A stretch of 64,000 nucleotides of DNA from Indioceanicola profundi. Lineage in GTDB: Bacteria > Pseudomonadota > Alphaproteobacteria > Azospirillales > Azospirillaceae. The notes beneath the pieces were generated by a model. That model ran no database searches, was not told where the DNA came from, and saw only the letters and a list, made by a program, of their open reading frames with translations. Positions 18,701-28,600 of this stretch are shown piece after piece. Within the stretch, counting starts at the first letter, position 1. Each line of letters begins with the position of its first letter. The stretch is from positions 651,501 through 715,500 of the forward strand of contig NZ_CP030127.1 of assembly GCF_003568845.1 (NCBI RefSeq), written 5' to 3'. A program made the translations under genes and the position numbers.

Positions 18701-18878
18701 CTGCCCGCCCCAGCTTCAGATAGGCGAGAGCGCCCGTGACCAGGAAAGCCACCAGCAGGAAGAACACCAATGGCCGGTGCGCAATGGCCCAAGCCGAGAG
18801 GTTGAAGCGCCCAGGCTCGAATCCGTCCCCGGCATCGCCGGACGGACCACCGTCCTGGGGTGGGGGCGAGCTGGTCAT
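15708..18878 (-). CDS. RND-family multidrug efflux permease
   Basis: A 1056-residue inner-membrane, proton-driven pump of the AcrB/MexB-like HAE1 superfamily. The first membrane segment (RPLVFFLLVAFLVTGALAYL) is followed by a large periplasmic domain. The TM4 proton-relay Asp pair is in LGLLVDDAIIAVEMMM. The second half repeats the topology and ends in SLPAMYAAWFRIRP. The ATG at 18878 overlaps the TGA of the adaptor gene (ATGA); the longer open frame upstream overlaps that gene and is not used. The permease and adaptor form an operon controlled by the divergent TetR. No outer-membrane factor lies in this operon, but a TolC-like gene is 4 kb away. Confidence 0.93.
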   Translation of the reverse strand: MTSSPPPQDGGPSGDAGDGFEPGRFNLSAWAIAHRPLVFFLLVAFLVTGALAYLKLGRAEDPPFTLRLMVVSAQWPGATVKEMEELVSDPIERAVQEVPYFYHTRSYSRPGETVVFVYLHDYTRSHLVPESWYQVRKRVGDIRPTLPAGVIGPQFNDEFGDSFGIIYAFQADGFSDTELKTVLLSVRQRLLQVPDVSKIELVGSQPEKIYVEFDSRRLAELGIPPAALMESLQKQNALSTAGVLETGAERIQLRITGALATEEQVREVPVAANGRILRLGDIATVERRAQDPPVLTMRYNGAPVTGLAISMVKGGDILTLGRNIAGEMAAIQAELPHGIEVSLVSDQPTVVDSSIDEFIHVLAEALAIVMLVTFLSLGLRTGVVVALSVPLVLAITFLLMWAGGIDLHKISVGALIIALGLLVDDAIIAVEMMMVKLEQGWERAKAAAFAWTSTAFPMLTGTLITAAGFIPVAFARSAAGEYTGSIFWVVATALMVSWVVAVIFTPYLGFKLLPAVKPESDGKGHGHLYDTPIYRRLRGAVAFSVRRRWTVIGLTLLAFAASLWAFQFVQQQFFPGSARLEVMVDLELPEGSTHAATKIQIERLEKLLQDDPRVTEFVSYVGGGGPRFYLPLNQELRRPNFGQVVALTGRLEDTVSLFHDLRGRLDQHFPEIRTRVSRLENGPPVGYPVQFRVIGHDHEEVRRVAARVRDVMRANPHTRDVNFDWWEKVKSIRLELDQARIRELGITPQDLAFATSTVLTGFTATQYREGTELIDVVLRADEGERTALERLADIQVRTGNGRAVPLSQIARIGYELEDGLVWRRSRETTLTVRADTAGVIQAPVVSAQIAEALAPVRAQLPSGFRIETGGAVEESLKGQSSIVKVVPAMIVVWLVVLMVQLQSFQRVVLVFLTAPLGLIGVVLALLAFQTPFGFVAQLGVIALFGMIMRNSVILVDQIEQDIAAGHARFDAVVDATVRRARPILLTAAAAVLAMIPLSRSIFWGPMAIAIMGGLIVATVLTLFSLPAMYAAWFRIRPDAMRLDGQRSEDRHRAAAE

Positions 18879-19990
18879 GGGAGCGCTCCGTCCCAGACAC
18901 GGACCGGCAGGGTCTCGTCCAGACGGTGCACCCCCGCCACGACCACCTGGTCTCCCGGTGCCAGCCCCGCGCGGATGGCGATGCCATCTGTCAGGAATGC
19001 TGCCACCTCGACGGGGCGCAGCCGCACCCTGTCCCGGCTCTCTGCCAGGACCCATACGGCCGGCTGCTCACCCAGATGAAAAAGCGCTGTGGCGGGAAGG
19101 GTAATGACTTCGGCCCCTTCACTTCCGCCGAGGCTCGCCGTTGCCGTCATTCCAAGGCGGACAGTATCCGGAGCGTCGGGCAGGGACAGGCGGACCCGGT
19201 ATGTGCGCGTCACTGGATCGGCAGCCGGCGAAATCTCACGAATCTGCGCCTGGATCGGGAAGCCACCGCCTGTCCAGAGCTGGACCTGCGCCGGATCGCC
19301 GATGGACAGCCTTGCCACGCGCCCTTCCGGAACATCGATCTCAAGTTCCCGCTCCGCGGTCGCGGCCAGGGTCAGAACCGTCTGTCCGGCCGCCAGCACC
19401 TGACCTACCTCCGCCCGCAGCCCCGTTACGATGCCGTCCGCATCCGCCCGCAGCTCCGTATAGCCTACATCGTTGCGCGCAAGCTCGACCTGCGCTCGGG
19501 CCTGCTCCAGCCCGGCCCGTGCCGCGTCCGCGGCAGCCTGCACCCGCTCGAACTGGGCCCGCGATGCCACGTTCCGCTCAAGCAGCGGGCGGTACCGCTC
19601 CAGCTCGGCGCGCGCCTGCGCCTCGTTGGCGGCCGCCCGCGCCAGCTCCGCTTCCGCTGCCCGTAGGGCGAGCCGATAGTCCTGGGCATCCAGGCGGGCC
19701 AACACCTGTCCCGTCGCGACACGGTCCCCGACTTCGACCAAGCGCGCCACCATGCGTCCGCCGCCCCGGAAGGCCGCCTGCGTTTCTGTACGCGGCACGA
19801 CTTCGCCGGCATAGCTTTCAGCCCGCACTGCCGGATGCGCCTCCACCGATACGACACGCACGGGACGGACCACTGGTTCCGGCTCCGCCTGTTCTCCACA
19901 AGCGGTCAGGGCGGCTGCAAGGGGCAGCGCCAGCGCTAACCGCGCCAGGGCATGGTAGGTTTTCGTGGCAGCGTGACGCGAGCGGCTCAT
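18875..19990 (-). CDS. RND efflux periplasmic adaptor, lipoprotein
   Basis: A 371-residue membrane-fusion protein of the HlyD/AcrA family, linking the RND pump to an outer-membrane channel. A lipoprotein signal ends in LALPLAAALTAC, with a consensus lipobox Cys near residue 31. Next come a biotinyl-lipoyl-like half (VVPRTETQAAFRGGGRMV), a coiled-coil hairpin rich in Ala, Arg and Glu, and the second lipoyl half with the beta-barrel (LRADADGIVTGLRAEVGQV). ATG 19990 fits the signal sequence and has GGAG eight bases upstream. The 3' end overlaps the permease start, so the two are co-translated. Confidence 0.92.
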   Translation of the reverse strand: MSRSRHAATKTYHALARLALALPLAAALTACGEQAEPEPVVRPVRVVSVEAHPAVRAESYAGEVVPRTETQAAFRGGGRMVARLVEVGDRVATGQVLARLDAQDYRLALRAAEAELARAAANEAQARAELERYRPLLERNVASRAQFERVQAAADAARAGLEQARAQVELARNDVGYTELRADADGIVTGLRAEVGQVLAAGQTVLTLAATAERELEIDVPEGRVARLSIGDPAQVQLWTGGGFPIQAQIREISPAADPVTRTYRVRLSLPDAPDTVRLGMTATASLGGSEGAEVITLPATALFHLGEQPAVWVLAESRDRVRLRPVEVAAFLTDGIAIRAGLAPGDQVVVAGVHRLDETLPVRVWDGALP

Positions 19991-20050
19991 GTCCGGCACT
20001 CCGGCCCGGCCGGCAAGGGACAGCCGGCCCATATCACGGCCTGCCGCAAG

Positions 20051-20066
20051 TGTAGCAGGCGCTACA
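20051..20066. promoter_or_regulatory. Putative TetR operator 1
   Basis: The perfect palindrome TGTAGC-AGGC-GCTACA sits in the divergent region between the efflux operon and the tetR gene. Together with the similar site 24 bases downstream it is the expected binding site of the neighbouring TetR-family repressor. Binding is inferred from symmetry and position. Confidence 0.7.
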
Positions 20067-20074
20067 GCTGATAG

Positions 20075-20090
20075 TGTAATATACGCTACA
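20075..20090. promoter_or_regulatory. Putative TetR operator 2
   Basis: TGTAAT-ATAC-GCTACA is a second, slightly imperfect copy of operator 1, sharing the right half GCTACA exactly. It starts 24 bases after the first site and 30 bases before the tetR start codon. The two sites could control both divergent transcripts. Confidence 0.65.
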
Positions 20091-20119
20091 GATGTCAAGT
20101 GGGCAGAACGGGGAGCTGG

Positions 20120-20764
20120 ATGCCAGACAATCCGCGGAATGAGCCGGAAGACGAAAAGCCAGCCACACGGCTGGAGGCGCGGCGTCAGGCCATGCTGGAA
20201 GCCGCCGCCCAGCTCTTCTTCGAAGTGGGGTACGAACGCTCCAGCGTGAATGAGATCGTACGCCGCTCCGGCGGTTCCCTGACGACCCTTTATCAGCTCT
20301 TCGGCAGTAAGGAGGGTCTGTTCGAAGTCATGGTGCAGGATCGCTGCACCCGGATTCTGGAACCCCTGTCCGCCGCGGACCTGCCAGCCAAGCCCCCGCA
20401 GGAAGCGTTACGCGCGCTCGGCTACCGGTTCATGGAGGTTGTGTACTGTCCCGAAGTGATCGCCGTGATCCGCACGGTGATTGGAGAAGGCGCCAAACTC
20501 ACCAATGTGGCGCAGATTTATTTCCGGAACGGCCCGGATAACGCTATTGGCAAGCTTTCGGCTTACTTGGCGGAGCTGGACCGGACAGGCGCAGCCCATT
20601 GCCCGGATCCGGCCTTCTGCGCCAAGAGCTATTTCATGCTGCTCCACAACGACATTTTCTTCCGCGTGCTGGCCGGCGTGCGCCCTCCGCCTGACATGGC
20701 GGAAATCAAGGCGCATGTCGACAAGGCCGTCGACCTGTTCTGGCGCGCCATCGCGGTAGAGTAG
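20120..20764 (+). CDS. TetR-family transcriptional regulator of the RND pump
   Basis: A 214-residue regulator. The N-terminal helix-turn-helix domain reads RRQAMLEAAAQLFFEVGYERSSVNEI and then GGSLTTLYQLFGSKEGLF, a good TetR fold. The C-terminal half is helical and would bind the inducer. ATG 20120 follows GGGGAG at four bases. It is divergent from the adaptor and permease genes, and the intergenic region carries two matching palindromes, so it is inferred to repress the pump and itself until a substrate binds. It converges with the TolC-like gene across a GC-rich hairpin. Confidence 0.9.
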   Translation: MPDNPRNEPEDEKPATRLEARRQAMLEAAAQLFFEVGYERSSVNEIVRRSGGSLTTLYQLFGSKEGLFEVMVQDRCTRILEPLSAADLPAKPPQEALRALGYRFMEVVYCPEVIAVIRTVIGEGAKLTNVAQIYFRNGPDNAIGKLSAYLAELDRTGAAHCPDPAFCAKSYFMLLHNDIFFRVLAGVRPPPDMAEIKAHVDKAVDLFWRAIAVE

Positions 20765-20778
20765 GGCCGTAAAGCCGA

Positions 20779-20809
20779 CGGGCCGGCCGATCTGGAACCG
20801 GCCGGCCCG
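20779..20809. terminator. GC-rich hairpin between convergent genes
   Basis: An 11-bp perfect stem (20779-20789 with 20799-20809) and a 9-base loop lie between the stop of tetR and the stop of the TolC-like gene. No T-tract follows on either strand. It is probably a bidirectional transcript end or a barrier, but not a classical intrinsic terminator. Confidence 0.5.
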
Positions 20810-20837
20810 AACAGGAATACCTGCGTGCCGTCGCCGC

Positions 20838-22502
20838 TTACTCCGTGGCAGCGAGTTTGAGGATGGTGTCGAGGCCCGGGATAGCCTGCTGGCTGGCGAC
20901 GATCTGGCCGGCAGGGATGTCGGAGGCGGGCTGCTCGACCTGCTGGGGCACGGCGAGCGGGGCGAAATCCGGGACCACGACCTTGCCCTGCTCCAGATCG
21001 CGGCCGACCTGCGCGATGGCCGCGGCCAGCGCGTCCACGTCCGCTCCCTCCACCACCTCGGGCAGCGGGTCCAGCCCGGCCGAGGCGTAGACCGACCCCA
21101 GCGCGTTCTGCACCTCCGCATAGGCCCGGTCTCGCGCGCGCGTCGCCAGCAGCGCGCTCGCCGCCGCCCGCACCCGCTCCAGCCGGGTCTGCGCCTCCGA
21201 CAGCGCGGCACTTTCCGTGTTGGACAGGATGCGCTGCTCCACATCCTGCAATGCCGCCGCCCGGGTGAACAGCGTCGTGGCCCGGCCATAGCGGTGCCAG
21301 GCCAGGTTCACCTGGGTCAGCACCGCCATGCGCAGCGCCAGCCGGCGGGCCTCCGCCACCTCCATGCGCGCGGCGTTCGCCTGCTTCACCTTGCTCCAGT
21401 TCAACAGCGTGAACAGGTTCCAGGTCACCTGCACCCCGGCATCGGCCCAGTCCTGGTTCACCAGATAGGAGTTGGTGTCGTAGTTCAGCCCGGCATACAG
21501 GTTCGCCCCCGGCAGCAGCCGCAGCAAAGCGCTGCGCGCCTCGGCCGCCGCGTTGCGGGCCAGATAGGCCTCTTCCCGGATCTCCGGCCGCTTCACCATG
21601 GCCACCCGCTCCAGCGCGTCCAGCCGCAAAGGCATGGCCGGCACGGCCAGCTGGACCTCGGCCGGCACGGCCAGCCGGTACTCGCTGCCGGGGGGCAGGT
21701 TCATTAGGCTGGCCAGCTGCGACTTGGCCACGGCCAGCTCGGCGTCCACAGCCTCGAGCTGCTGCACGATCTCCAGCATGGCCTTCTGGAAGCGCAGCGC
21801 ATCGAGCGGCGGCAGCAGGCGCTGGCGCTCGGTCTGCTCGGCATAGGCCAGCACCTCGCGGGCTTGCGTGAGGATGGCGTCCACTTGCGGCCGCAGCCGG
21901 TCGGCGGTGACGGCCTCCCACCAGGCGGCGCGCACCTGCTCGGAGAGGGCCAGCACCACGCGGCGGCGGCGCTCCTCGGCGGCGAGGATGCGGTTGGCCT
22001 GGCTTTTGGCGCCGTAGTAGCTCAGGCCGAAATCCAGGATGTTCCAGGAGAGCTGCACGTCGGCGGTGCCGGAGGTGCGCTCCTGGCTGGTCGAGGGCTC
22101 GAGCGAGACATTGCCGGTGGCGACCGATTCGGAGACGGAGGCCTGGGTGTTGGAGCGGGTGCGCAGGCCGGCGCGGGTGGTGAGCTTGGGCAGCAGGTCC
22201 TGCTTGGAGACGTCCAGCAGGCTGTCCTCCAGCGCGCGCTCCATCACGGTCTGGCGGTGCTGGAGATTGTACTTGAAGGCGCGCGCCAGCGCCTGCTCCA
22301 GCGTCACGGGGCCGCTCACCGCTTCCTGCGCCGCGAACATCGCCGCACGGTCCGACACAGCCTGCCCGATCTGCTCATCCAGGCTCACTGGCTCAGGGCG
22401 GATCGAACAGGCCGAAAGGGCCACAACCAATACTCCGCAGCTCCCTAACAGCCGCGCACGGCGGGACAGGTCTGGAAAACGCATGCTCCGCGACTGACTC
22501 AT
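20838..22502 (-). CDS. TolC-family outer-membrane efflux protein, lipoprotein
   Basis: A 554-residue outer-membrane factor. The N-terminus has a signal with a lipobox (VLVVALSACS, Cys near residue 32). Two OEP-type repeats follow: PVTLEQALARAFKYNLQHRQ opens the first and LRLDALERVAMVKRPEIREEAYL the second. Aromatic-rich strands such as LYAGLNYDTNSYLVNQDW would form the barrel. The C-terminal 80 residues after the OEP core are unusual in mentioning no known domain. It lies 127 bases after the giant DUF4347 gene on the same strand and probably forms its outer-membrane exit. It may also serve the nearby RND pump, which lacks its own channel. Confidence 0.85.
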   Translation of the reverse strand: MSQSRSMRFPDLSRRARLLGSCGVLVVALSACSIRPEPVSLDEQIGQAVSDRAAMFAAQEAVSGPVTLEQALARAFKYNLQHRQTVMERALEDSLLDVSKQDLLPKLTTRAGLRTRSNTQASVSESVATGNVSLEPSTSQERTSGTADVQLSWNILDFGLSYYGAKSQANRILAAEERRRRVVLALSEQVRAAWWEAVTADRLRPQVDAILTQAREVLAYAEQTERQRLLPPLDALRFQKAMLEIVQQLEAVDAELAVAKSQLASLMNLPPGSEYRLAVPAEVQLAVPAMPLRLDALERVAMVKRPEIREEAYLARNAAAEARSALLRLLPGANLYAGLNYDTNSYLVNQDWADAGVQVTWNLFTLLNWSKVKQANAARMEVAEARRLALRMAVLTQVNLAWHRYGRATTLFTRAAALQDVEQRILSNTESAALSEAQTRLERVRAAASALLATRARDRAYAEVQNALGSVYASAGLDPLPEVVEGADVDALAAAIAQVGRDLEQGKVVVPDFAPLAVPQQVEQPASDIPAGQIVASQQAIPGLDTILKLAATE

Positions 22503-22595
22503 GATCGCAACTACCCTTTCTGTTCCCAAGGCCTTGAGCCGATTTTTAGGTGAATCGAGATTATTCGGACGTGAAGATTCCGGCTTTTGGAGGGG

Positions 22596-22624
22596 ACGGG
22601 GCGGGAGGAGTTCCCCCGCCCCGT
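22596..22624 (-). other. Hairpin after the giant gene, before tolC-like gene
   Basis: A 10-bp perfect stem (22596-22605 with 22615-22624) with a 9-base loop begins six bases after the stop codon of the giant gene. The minus strand has no T-tract after it, so it is more likely a partial attenuator or RNA-stabilising stem that sets the giant/TolC expression ratio than a full terminator. Confidence 0.5.
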
Positions 22625-22629
22625 TTCCA

Positions 22630-25600
22630 TCATGCCACCTGCTGCTCGGACGACTGTTCGCCGGGCGTCGCGACCGCCCCGTCGGCCGGCGTTGCTTTGC
22701 CCGCCCAGGCCAATCCAATGCTGTCCAGAAGCGCCAGCCCGTCGGCAAACCAGCCATCGCTGCTTGCCGCACGGATCGCCATGCTGACAGGCAACTTGCC
22801 ATCGGCCGGCCCGGAGGCTTCGGCCGCGGCATGCTGGACCGAACCGGCGTCGCCGTCGGGAGCTGCCGCTCCCTCCCGGCTGGGCGTGTCCTGCCGGTTC
22901 TCCTGACCGTTCTTGTCCGGTGCCTGCTGCTGACCGGGGGCGCGTTGCAGGCCGGGAGCCTGGACATTCCCCCTGCCGATCTCGATGCCGAACTCCGTCG
23001 CGGCTGATTGACCGTTACTGGTACGGGCAGTCACGCGCACCTCGATTTCGCCCTCAGTGCCCGGCGGCGGAGCGATTGTGAACGTGCCCGTGGCCGGATC
23101 GAACGAAATCCAGGAGGGCAGCGGACTGCCATCAGCGAGGGTCGCTTCGACCGTCACCGACGCGCTGCCAATCGCCACGAACGTCCGCGGCGGCAAGGTG
23201 ACGGTGAAGCTTCCCGCGGCCGAGCTGGTGCGCGGGATGGAGACATCCGGCGGACGGTTCTGGACCACGATGCTGGTGGACCCGCTTGGCTGGCCGGAAG
23301 ATTGCTGCGATATCTCCACAAAGCCGGATGATCGTGCAATCGGCGCGGCGACTGCAGGCAAGGGAGGCAGCGGGGTCGGAGGCAGCGGCGGTGCGGCCGG
23401 CGGTGCAGGGGGGGCCGGTGCCGCTGGGGGAGGTGCCGGCGGTGCAGGCGGCGGGGCAGGGGGAACTGTCGGCTGAGCCGGAGGAGCCTGCGGAGCGATC
23501 ACCATCGTAACATCCATGCTGGCCGTGGCGCCTGCGCCATCGGTAGCAATGATCGTGATCGTACGCGTGCCCGACACCGCCCCGAGCGGCCGGCCGGAGA
23601 TAGTGCCCGTGACCGGATTGAAGCTCAGCCCGTTGGGCAGGTTCTGCACCGACAGCGTCAGCGTGTCGCCATCAAGATCCGTGAACAGCCCGCCCGGAAG
23701 CATGAACGTCACCGGCTGTCCCATCTGCCCCCGGATGGTGGGAATGGTTACTCCGGTCGGCGTCGGTGCGTCGTTCACCGGCGTGACGGTGAGCGCCACC
23801 GTGGCCGTGTCGGTCCTGCTGCCGCCCTCTCCGCTGTTTGCGCCGTCATCGATGCTGACGGTCAGGGTGGCGGCGGCGGTGCCGTTCGGCGCCGTCATGT
23901 AGGTCAGGCCGCCGGCCGCAATGAAGGCGTTGATCTCGGCAATGCTGCCGGTCAGCACCAGGCTGCCGGTGCCGGAGCCCGCGACCCCGACCCCGCCAGC
24001 GGCCACAGCCCGCAACGTGCCCGCAGGCACCGACAGGGTCACCGTGACCGTGCCCGTCCCGGCATCCACATCCGCGAAGCTGATCCCGGTCAGGGCCGAG
24101 GCGACATCCTCCGTCACCGTGATCCCCGACGGGGCCGTGATCACCGGCGCATCGTTCACCGGCGTGACGGTGAGGGCCACCGTGCTGCTGGCCGACTTGG
24201 CTCCGCCCGTGCCGCTGTTGCCCTGATCATCGACCGCGACGGTCAGCACCAGGGCTGCCGTGCTGTCGGGAGCGGTCAGGTAGCCGACATTGCCAGCGGC
24301 GATAAAGGCGTTGACCGCCTCCGCCGTGCCGGTCAGGGTCAGCGCCCCGGCGCTGCCGCCCACGATGACGCCGCTGCCGGACGTTGCCGCCAGCGTGCCC
24401 GCAGGCACCGACAGGGTTACGGTCACTGAGCCCATGCCGGCATCCACGTCGGAGACCACGATCCCGGTCAGGGCGGATGCCACATCCTCCGTGACCATGA
24501 TCCCCGACGGCGCGCTGATCGTGGGCGCGTCGTTCACCGGCGTGACGGTGAGGGCGAAGGTCTGGGCCGCGGTGGTGCCGCCCGTGCTGTCCTTCACAGT
24601 GAAGCCGAAGCTGTCGGCGGTGGTCTCGCTGCCGTTGTGGCTGTAGCTGACGCGGCCCGCGGCGATGTCCGCCTGGGTGAAGGTCGCCCCCACGGCCAGC
24701 GTGGTGCCGTTCAACGACAGCGTTCCATTGGCCGGAACCGCCGCCAGCGTGTAGGTCAGCGTCGGCGTGCTGTCCTGCAGGTCGTTGGCCGACAGCAGTG
24801 CCGCCCCGATGGTGGCGGTGCCACCCTCCGCCAGCGTCAGCCCGGCATTGACCGGGATCGTGGGCAGCGTGTCGATGTCCACAGTACGGGCAATGGCCGC
24901 GCTGTCTTGGTTCTGGCTGTCCCACATCTGGAAGCTGACGGCACGGTTGCCCGCCGATGCCACCGCCGCATTGTTGTCGTACTGCACCCCGCGCAGCACC
25001 TCCTGGTAACGCTCCGCTGTGGCGCTGCCGGTGATGGTGAGGCTCGCGGTGCCGTCGCCCACGATGGTCAGGCCGTAACTTGCGGCCGCGGCCTTCGCAG
25101 CGGCGAACAGGGAGACGGTCTCATGCCCGGCATTGACGATGCCGGTCAGGACCACTGTCGCCTTGCTCATGAAGTGGCTGTCCACATCGCTGGCGATCAG
25201 CGCGGGGGCAACCGTCACCGGGCCGCGTCCGGCCAGGTGCGTGGTCGTGCCGGTGGGCGGGGTGATGGCCGGGCGGTCATTGTGGGTGACGATGGCGATG
25301 GTCCCCGTCACCTGCGCCACGCCCGCGCCGATGCCGCTGTTGCCACCATCATCAAGCCGGATCGTGACAGGACGGTTGGGCAGGCGGCCCGTTTCGTTGG
25401 GATCCAGCCGCTTTTCCGTCGCGTCGGCCCCGGTGTTGCTGTAGGTCAGCTCGCCAAGCAGCGCACTGACCGCCGCCGGCGTGGCCGCGCCGTTCAGCGT
25501 GACCGTCAGGACCCGCTGGGCCGAGCCGCCGCTGGTGATCGTCTGGAAACTGGCCGTGCCGAACACCGTGCCGCCGAAGCTGACATTGCCGCTGGCGCTG

Positions 25601-28600
25601 TCATAGGCGATGCCGCCGCCCGCCCCGATCGTGAACTGGTCGTCCACGACCTTCCAGTTGCCCAGCGTGACCGTCAGTGTCCCGCCGTTGAAGCTGGCCG
25701 CATCCACATCCGAGACGGTCATCCCGGACGCGAACTTCACCGGGTCGCCGCCGTCGATGGCGAAGCTGGCGTACTCGGCGAACGTGCTGCCGGGGGTACC
25801 CGTGAACACGGGTGCGTCATTCACCGCGGTGACATTGAGGGTGAGGGTGGTGCTGGCCGACTTCGCTCCGCCGGTGCCGCTGTTGCCGCCGTCATCGATG
25901 CTGACGGTCAGCGCCTGCGCTCCGTTGGCGTTCAGCGCCGGGGTGTAGGTGACCCCGTTCGCTGCGATGAAGTCGTTGATGGCCGCGACCGTGCCGGTAA
26001 GCGTCAGCGCCGAGCTGGTCCCGCCGACGACGACACCGGCGCCGGACGCGGCGGACAGCGTGCCCGCCGCGACGGAGAAGGTGGCCGTCACCGTGCCGGT
26101 CCCGGCATCCACGTCGGCGAAGCTGATGCCGGTGAGTGTCCGGGGAACGTCCTCGGTGAGGTCGATGCTCGGCGGCGCCGTGACCGTCGGCGCGTCGTTC
26201 ACCGCGGTGATGTTCAGCGCCACGGTGATCTGTGCCGTCTCCGCCGGCCCGCCGGTGTTCCCGCCGTCATTGACATGGACGGTCAGGGTGCGGGCCGCCG
26301 TGTCGTTGGCGACAGGCAGATAGTTGACCCGCGCCGGGCTGTTGGCGGCCAGATACGCGTTCAGGTCGCTCAACGTCCCCGACAGGGTCAGACTGCCCGA
26401 CCCGGAGCCCACGACGGTGACGCCGCCCGTTGAATTCGCCTGCAGGCTCCCGCCATCCACCGACAGCGTGATGGTGAAGGTACCGCTGTTCGGATCGGCA
26501 TCCACATCCGCGATGGAAAGGCCGGTGATGCCGACCGCCACATCCTCTGTCACGGTGATGCTAGCCGGAGCGGAGATCGTGGGTGCGTCGTTCACCGCGG
26601 TGACGCTAGTCACGATGGCAGCCGTGGCGGCTGAAATGGCGGTCGTGCCGCCCCTGGTCGAGGTGTCGAGCGTGGTCCGCGTCTCCCCGACGGCCGCTGT
26701 GCTGAAGCCCCCGCCATACGTGTCGTCGAGGGCACGGACGGTCAGGGCGGGCGGCGTTCCGTTGAAGTTCGCCGCCGGCATGAAGCGCACCAGCGTCGTA
26801 GCCGAAAGCGCCAGCGCGTTTGTGCTGTCGTTCACGGTGCCGATGTTGTGCCAGTTGGCGCCGCCGTTGGTCGAATACTGCCAGGTGCCCTGGGTTGCGG
26901 AATTCGCCGTGTTGCCGACGATGGCGAAGCCGCTGACGGAACTGCCCGCATCCACGTCGCTGACGGTGAGGCCAAGGCTGTTCAGCGCCGCACCCGGCGG
27001 ATTGGGCGCATCCTCACTGATGGCGGCCAGCGTGCCGCCCCCCGTCAGGACCGGCGCATCATTCACGCTCGTGATCGTTACGGCCACCGTGTCGGTGGCG
27101 ACGGAGAAGGCAGTGTTTCCGCCATTCACGGTCGTGTTTGCCGTGTCGCCGTTCGACCCGTTCGTCCTGTCCCAAGCGCGGAAGGTCAGTGCGTCGGTGA
27201 CGGTGCCATTCAAGTTGGGGCTCGGCTGCCAATAGACGCGGGCGTCGCTGTGCAGCAGCAGGGCGTTGCTGGCGGAGAGGGGGGGCGCCATCACCCAGGT
27301 CATGCCGCCATCGGTGGAGTACCAGAGCGTTCCAACCGCGCTGTTCGTGCCGATGATGGCGATGCCCTGCAAGGCCCCCGTGTCCACGTCGCTCATGCCG
27401 CCCAGAAGCGCGCTGACCAGCGTGCTGCCCGCGGTGCTGCCGGGGGTGGGTGCGGGCCGGTCCTCTGCCACGCTGATGAGCGTCGGCGACTGCGTTGCGT
27501 CAAGCACGGGCGCATCGTTGGCGTTCGCCACGCTGACGACCTGGGTGGTGCCAGCAACGCTTTCCATGTTGGTGTGGTCGGTCACGCGGAACTCGATCAC
27601 GCGGTCCATGTTCCCGGCCCCCGTGGCCGGGTTGTCGTTCGTCGTGCTGTAGGTGATGGACCGCAGCGCGGCCTGGTAATTCTCCTTCGTCGCCGTGCCG
27701 GTCAGCGTGAGCACACCGGTGGCGGCGTCGTAGCTGCCCACAATGCCGTTCTGGTTGGTGAAATTCAGCACGTCGCCGGTCACCCGGTCCGTAATCCTTA
27801 CCGTGGCGCCGGTCAAGTCGGTGCTGTCGGAATCCGTGATGGCCAGGTTCGGCGCCACGGGGGTTGCCGCCCCATCCTCGGTGTGAGCCGGGCTGCCCCC
27901 GCCAATCACCACGACGGGCCTGGACGCGACGGTGATGTTGAAGGTTTGGCCGGTCAAGGCCGCGGCCCCATCCTCACCGCCGTCGGCCACAGAGAAGGTG
28001 AAGCTGTCGGTGGCTTCCACCCCACCGCCGTGCTGGTATTTGATGCGGTTGTTGTCGATGTCGTCCTGGGTGAAGGTCGAACCAGCACCCAGCGCCTCGC
28101 CGCCATCAACCACGCCGTTGCCGTTGCCGTCGCGGAACAGCGTGCCCCTGGTGGGGGCGGTGGTGATGGTGAAGGTGACGCCCACGCCGCTGTCGTCAGG
28201 ATCGCCCTCCCGCAGCATCGTGTTCGTCAGCGTGACAAGTCCGCTCGTTTCGGTGGAGCCCCCGGTGTTCAGCCAGCCCAACGCGGGATTGGTGGTGGGC
28301 GCGTTGTTGACGGCCGTGATCGTAACCGAGCTGGTGACCGTGTTGGAGAGATTGTTCGTCGCCGCGCCGTCATTCACCTGGAACTGGATGGACGCCGTGG
28401 TACGCGCGCCGGAGTTCGTCGGGTTCAGGCTGCTGGACTGGTAGGTGACGCTGCGCAGCGCGTCCTGGTACTGCGCGACCGTGGCCGTGCCGGTGAGCGT
28501 GAGCACACCTGTCGCGGCGTCATAGCTGCCGGTGATGCCATGCAAGGGCGCGAAGTTCAGGACGTCGCCGTCGAAGCGGTTGGTGATCGTGACGGTGGCG

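Noticed and set aside
24637-26433. A 598-codon plus-strand open frame in the giant gene
   Set aside because: Same reason: composition is that of an antisense shadow, with no ribosome site or domain.
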